DNA of 64,000 nucleotides, taken from Deltaproteobacteria bacterium (lineage in GTDB: Bacteria > Desulfobacterota > Desulfarculia > Desulfarculales > Desulfarculaceae). Position 1 is the stretch's first letter. The number at the start of each line of letters is the position of its first letter. This document shows positions 61,884-64,000 of the stretch, one piece after another. Made by a program: the position numbers and the translations under genes. A model generated the notes under the pieces. It was not told where the DNA came from and did no database searches. It saw nothing but the letters and a program-made list of their open reading frames with translations. The stretch is from contig JAJZPI010000002.1 in assembly GCA_021811275.1 (NCBI GenBank), positions 1 to 64,000 on the forward strand. The letters run 5' to 3'.

Positions 61884-63212
61884 GTGGAGCGTTCGCGACT
61901 GATATTCCTGGGCCTGGACGGCGTGGGCCTGGACCTAGCCGCCGGGCTGGCCCGGCGCGGGGTGATGCCCCGGCTGGGGCGGCTGCTCGAGGCCGGCGCG
62001 GCTTGGGCCACGGCATCGCCCCTGCCCGAGGTCTCCCCGGTATGCTGGACCACCATGTTCAGCGGGGCCGATCCCGGCGATCACGGCGTTTTCGGTTTCG
62101 GCGAGCACATCCCCGGCTCCTACCAGGTGCGGCCGGTGGACGCCGGCGCGGTCCGGGTCCCCCGCCTTTGGGACAGGCTGGGCCTGCTGGGCCGGCGCTC
62201 GGTGGTGCTCAACGTGCCCCTGACCTATCCCGCGGCCCCCTTGGAGGGCCTGATGGTGAGCGGCTTCGTGGCCCCGGAGCTTTCCCGCGCCGTGCATCCC
62301 CCCGGGCTCCTGGCCCGCCTTAAGGCCCACGGCTACCGCCCCGAGGCCGACCTGGACCAGGGCCGGGACGACCCCGCCGCCTTCATCGCCGACCAGGCAC
62401 GCGCCCTGGCCGCCCGCCTGGCCCTCTTCGGGGAGCTGCTGGACGAGCCCTGGGATCTCTACGCCGCCGTCTTCACCGACACCGACCGCGTCAACCACTT
62501 CCTCTGGCCGGCGCTCTCCGACGACGCCCATCCCCTGGCCGGGGCGGCCAGGGAGGTCTACGCCCGCATCGACGGCTTCATCGGCCTGGTGCTCGAGCGC
62601 TTCGCCCCGGAGCTGGAATCCGGCGGCCTCAAGCTTCTCATCGCCGCCGACCACTCCTTCGGGCCCATCCGCTCGGAGGTCTACCTTAACCCCTGGCTGA
62701 TCGAGATGGGCTACCTGAAGACCGAGGGCCCGCCCGGGGCCGAGCGCATCCTGCCCGAAACCACGGCCCTGGCCCTGGACCCGGGGCGAATCTACCTACA
62801 CCGGGCCGGGCGCTTTCCCAGGGGCCGGCCCCTGGGCGATGCCCAGGCCCTTGGTCTACTGGAGGGCATCCGCTCCGGGCTCAAAAGCCTGCGCTTCAAG
62901 CGCATAACCCGCGAGGGCTGCGGCATCTGCGTGGTGGAGGACGCGCCCATGGCCCAGGTCCGCCTGGGCCGCGAACTCTACCAGGGCCCGCGGGCCGCCC
63001 AGGGGCCGGACCTGGTGGCCACCCCCGCGCCGGGCTACTCCCTGCGCGCCGGCTTGGGCCGCGGCTCGGTCTTCGGCCAAAGCCACCTCACCGGCACCCA
63101 CCAGCCCGCCGGGGCGCTGGCCCTGATGTGGCCGCCCCTCCCGCCCGAGCAGCGCCCGGATACGGTGCGGGGGCTCTTCGGCCTCATGGCCGTGGCCCTG
63201 GGCCTGAGCTAG
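61884..63212 (+). CDS. Alkaline-phosphatase-fold phosphodiesterase/pyrophosphatase
   Basis: This protein of about 442 residues belongs to the type I phosphodiesterase/nucleotide pyrophosphatase (alkaline phosphatase superfamily). The first metal motif is IFLGLDGVGLDLAAGL, with the nucleophile region SPVCWTTMFSGADPGDHG. The other ligands are in AAVFTDTDRVNHFLWP and LLIAADHSFGPIRSEVYLNP. There is no signal peptide. Similar enzymes act on nucleotide sugars or phospholipid heads. I chose GTG 61884 because the upstream frame crosses a terminator hairpin. The ribosome site is poorly placed, so the start is uncertain. Confidence 0.85.
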   Translation: MERSRLIFLGLDGVGLDLAAGLARRGVMPRLGRLLEAGAAWATASPLPEVSPVCWTTMFSGADPGDHGVFGFGEHIPGSYQVRPVDAGAVRVPRLWDRLGLLGRRSVVLNVPLTYPAAPLEGLMVSGFVAPELSRAVHPPGLLARLKAHGYRPEADLDQGRDDPAAFIADQARALAARLALFGELLDEPWDLYAAVFTDTDRVNHFLWPALSDDAHPLAGAAREVYARIDGFIGLVLERFAPELESGGLKLLIAADHSFGPIRSEVYLNPWLIEMGYLKTEGPPGAERILPETTALALDPGRIYLHRAGRFPRGRPLGDAQALGLLEGIRSGLKSLRFKRITREGCGICVVEDAPMAQVRLGRELYQGPRAAQGPDLVATPAPGYSLRAGLGRGSVFGQSHLTGTHQPAGALALMWPPLPPEQRPDTVRGLFGLMAVALGLS

Positions 63213-63314
63213 GCCCGCCGAGCGCGCACGATCCGGGATGTCGGGCCAAACCACGCTTTGGCCCGGCAAGCATTCAAAGCCATGGATGGCTTTGAATGAT
63301 GCAACTTGGCATCA
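63213..63314. repeat. Composite palindromic element (family 1), partial
   Basis: It contains GTCGGGCCAAACCACGCTTT with partner GGCCCGGC, then GCATTCAAAGCC-ATG-GATGGCTTTGAATG, and ends in CTTGGCATCA, overlapping the TGA stop of the Crp/Fnr gene. Confidence 0.7.
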
Positions 63315-64000
63315 GATTGAAAGGCGTTTCATGATTTCCAGCGGGTTGAGCACGGTGATCTCGCGCCCGCTGACGTTGATCAAGCCCTCCTGCTGAAGGC
63401 TCTTCATGATCTCGCTTACGGTCTGCTGGCAGGAGCCGGTCAGCGAGGCGATGTGCTCCTGGGTCAGCCGCATGGGAACCGCCACCGGTTTGTCCCAGTC
63501 GCCCTCGCGCTCGCCGGCCAGCTGGGAGAAGCACAGGTAGATGAGGGCCTTGAGCAGCCGAGTGGGCGCGTCCAGGACCATGACGTTTTCCAGCACCTCG
63601 TTCATGTAGCGCAGGCGGCGGCCCAGCACCTCGATTACTCGCCGGGCCAGGGGGTAGTGGGCGGCCAGCAGGTGCTCGAAGTCGGCGCCCTTGATCCGGT
63701 GCACCACCGACTCGCTGATGGCCCGGGCGTTGCACTTGCGCTCCCGCCCGCCCAGCACCTCGGCCAGGCCGAAAATCTCTCCCGGCTGGCGCACGCTCAT
63801 GATGGGCTCCTTGCCCTCCGAGGAGGTGCGGAAGATCAGCACCGTGCCCCGCTCCAGGTAGTAGGCCTGATCGCCGGGCTCGCTCTCCAGGAAGATGAAA
63901 CTGTTGCGCTTGTAGCAGAGGCGCTCGGCCAGGGCCAGGAAGGCCCGCTTCTCCTGCTCCAGGCCCAGGAAGAAATCCTGCTCGCTCAGGTGCCAGTGGG
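63312..64000 (-). CDS. Crp/Fnr family transcriptional regulator, 5' end beyond the window
   Basis: The visible 229 residues cover most of a Crp/Fnr regulator. A cyclic-nucleotide-binding-type beta roll is seen (GDQAYYLERGTVLIFRTSSE, RQPGEIFGLAEVLGG), then the long dimer helix (RRVIEVLGRRLRYMNEVLEN). A winged helix-turn-helix follows (RLTQEHIASLTGSCQQTVSE, IMKSLQQEGLINV). No Fe-S cysteine group is visible in this part; the first residues lie outside. The frame is open to base 64000, so any start inside the window is not the true one. Targets are unknown. The stop lies in a family 1 repeat. Confidence 0.9.
   Translation of the reverse strand, partial: HWHLSEQDFFLGLEQEKRAFLALAERLCYKRNSFIFLESEPGDQAYYLERGTVLIFRTSSEGKEPIMSVRQPGEIFGLAEVLGGRERKCNARAISESVVHRIKGADFEHLLAAHYPLARRVIEVLGRRLRYMNEVLENVMVLDAPTRLLKALIYLCFSQLAGEREGDWDKPVAVPMRLTQEHIASLTGSCQQTVSEIMKSLQQEGLINVSGREITVLNPLEIMKRLSI

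Overview
This window is high-GC (roughly two thirds G+C) bacterial chromosome from a Gram-negative anaerobe, most likely a member of the former Deltaproteobacteria (Desulfobacterota). I infer this from a complete Tol-Pal envelope system, a yqeY-mutS2-dnaG-rpoD macromolecular synthesis cluster, iron-sulfur and molybdopterin redox proteins, a multihaem cytochrome, many sensor kinases, and a selenium gene pair. No 16S gene is present, so the placement is not exact. I see no prophage, plasmid, CRISPR array or intact transposase.

Layout. 1-5.6 kb: small unknown proteins and two divergent hybrid sensor kinases. 5.6-7.8 kb: an inositol-phosphatase family enzyme and poly(A) polymerase. 8.0-11.9 kb: a MarR regulator, a winged-helix/ferredoxin protein and a molybdopterin oxidoreductase; the two promoters share a likely MarR operator. 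12.1-13.6 kb: a thioesterase and a flippase-like membrane protein, convergent. 14.1-19.3 kb: tolQ-tolR-tolA-tolB-pal-cpoB behind a near-consensus promoter, closed by a 23-bp perfect hairpin. 20.3-29.4 kb: a signalling block of chemoreceptor, a CheA lacking its phosphotransfer domain, a five-PAS GGDEF-EAL protein, a cupin and a PilZ protein. 29.7-38.4 kb: a third sensor kinase, tRNA-Ala, an unknown 591-residue protein, moaA, a pseudo-receiver/TPR protein and an eRF1-like (baeRF10) protein. 38.8-41.3 kb: selD, itself a selenoprotein with an in-frame UGA, its selenium-associated LysR regulator, and RNase P RNA. 41.5-51.9 kb, minus strand: RNase H-like, zinc-ribbon and Nif3 proteins, a CAU tRNA, then rpoD, dnaG, mutS2 and yqeY. 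52.3-64 kb: a histone-deacetylase-like enzyme, an orphan peptide-type ABC permease pair, a nine-haem modular cytochrome, an MFS transporter, a thioesterase, a phosphoesterase, a PPC-domain protein, an alkaline-phosphatase-fold enzyme and the 3' part of a Crp/Fnr regulator.

How genes work together. selD makes selenophosphate for selenocysteine and carries a recoded UGA, so the host must decode UGA. moaA feeds the molybdenum cofactor that the oxidoreductase at 9.6 kb needs. The chemoreceptor, CheA, cyclic-di-GMP enzyme and PilZ protein form a plausible motility/surface signalling neighbourhood.

The intergenic space is unusually rich in dispersed palindromic repeats of at least four families. 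One family ends in TNATRCCAA and in four of seven copies its end supplies the stop codon of the neighbouring gene. The strongest candidates for new biology are that repeat family, the four-module cytochrome at 55.9-58.1 kb, and the P1-less CheA.
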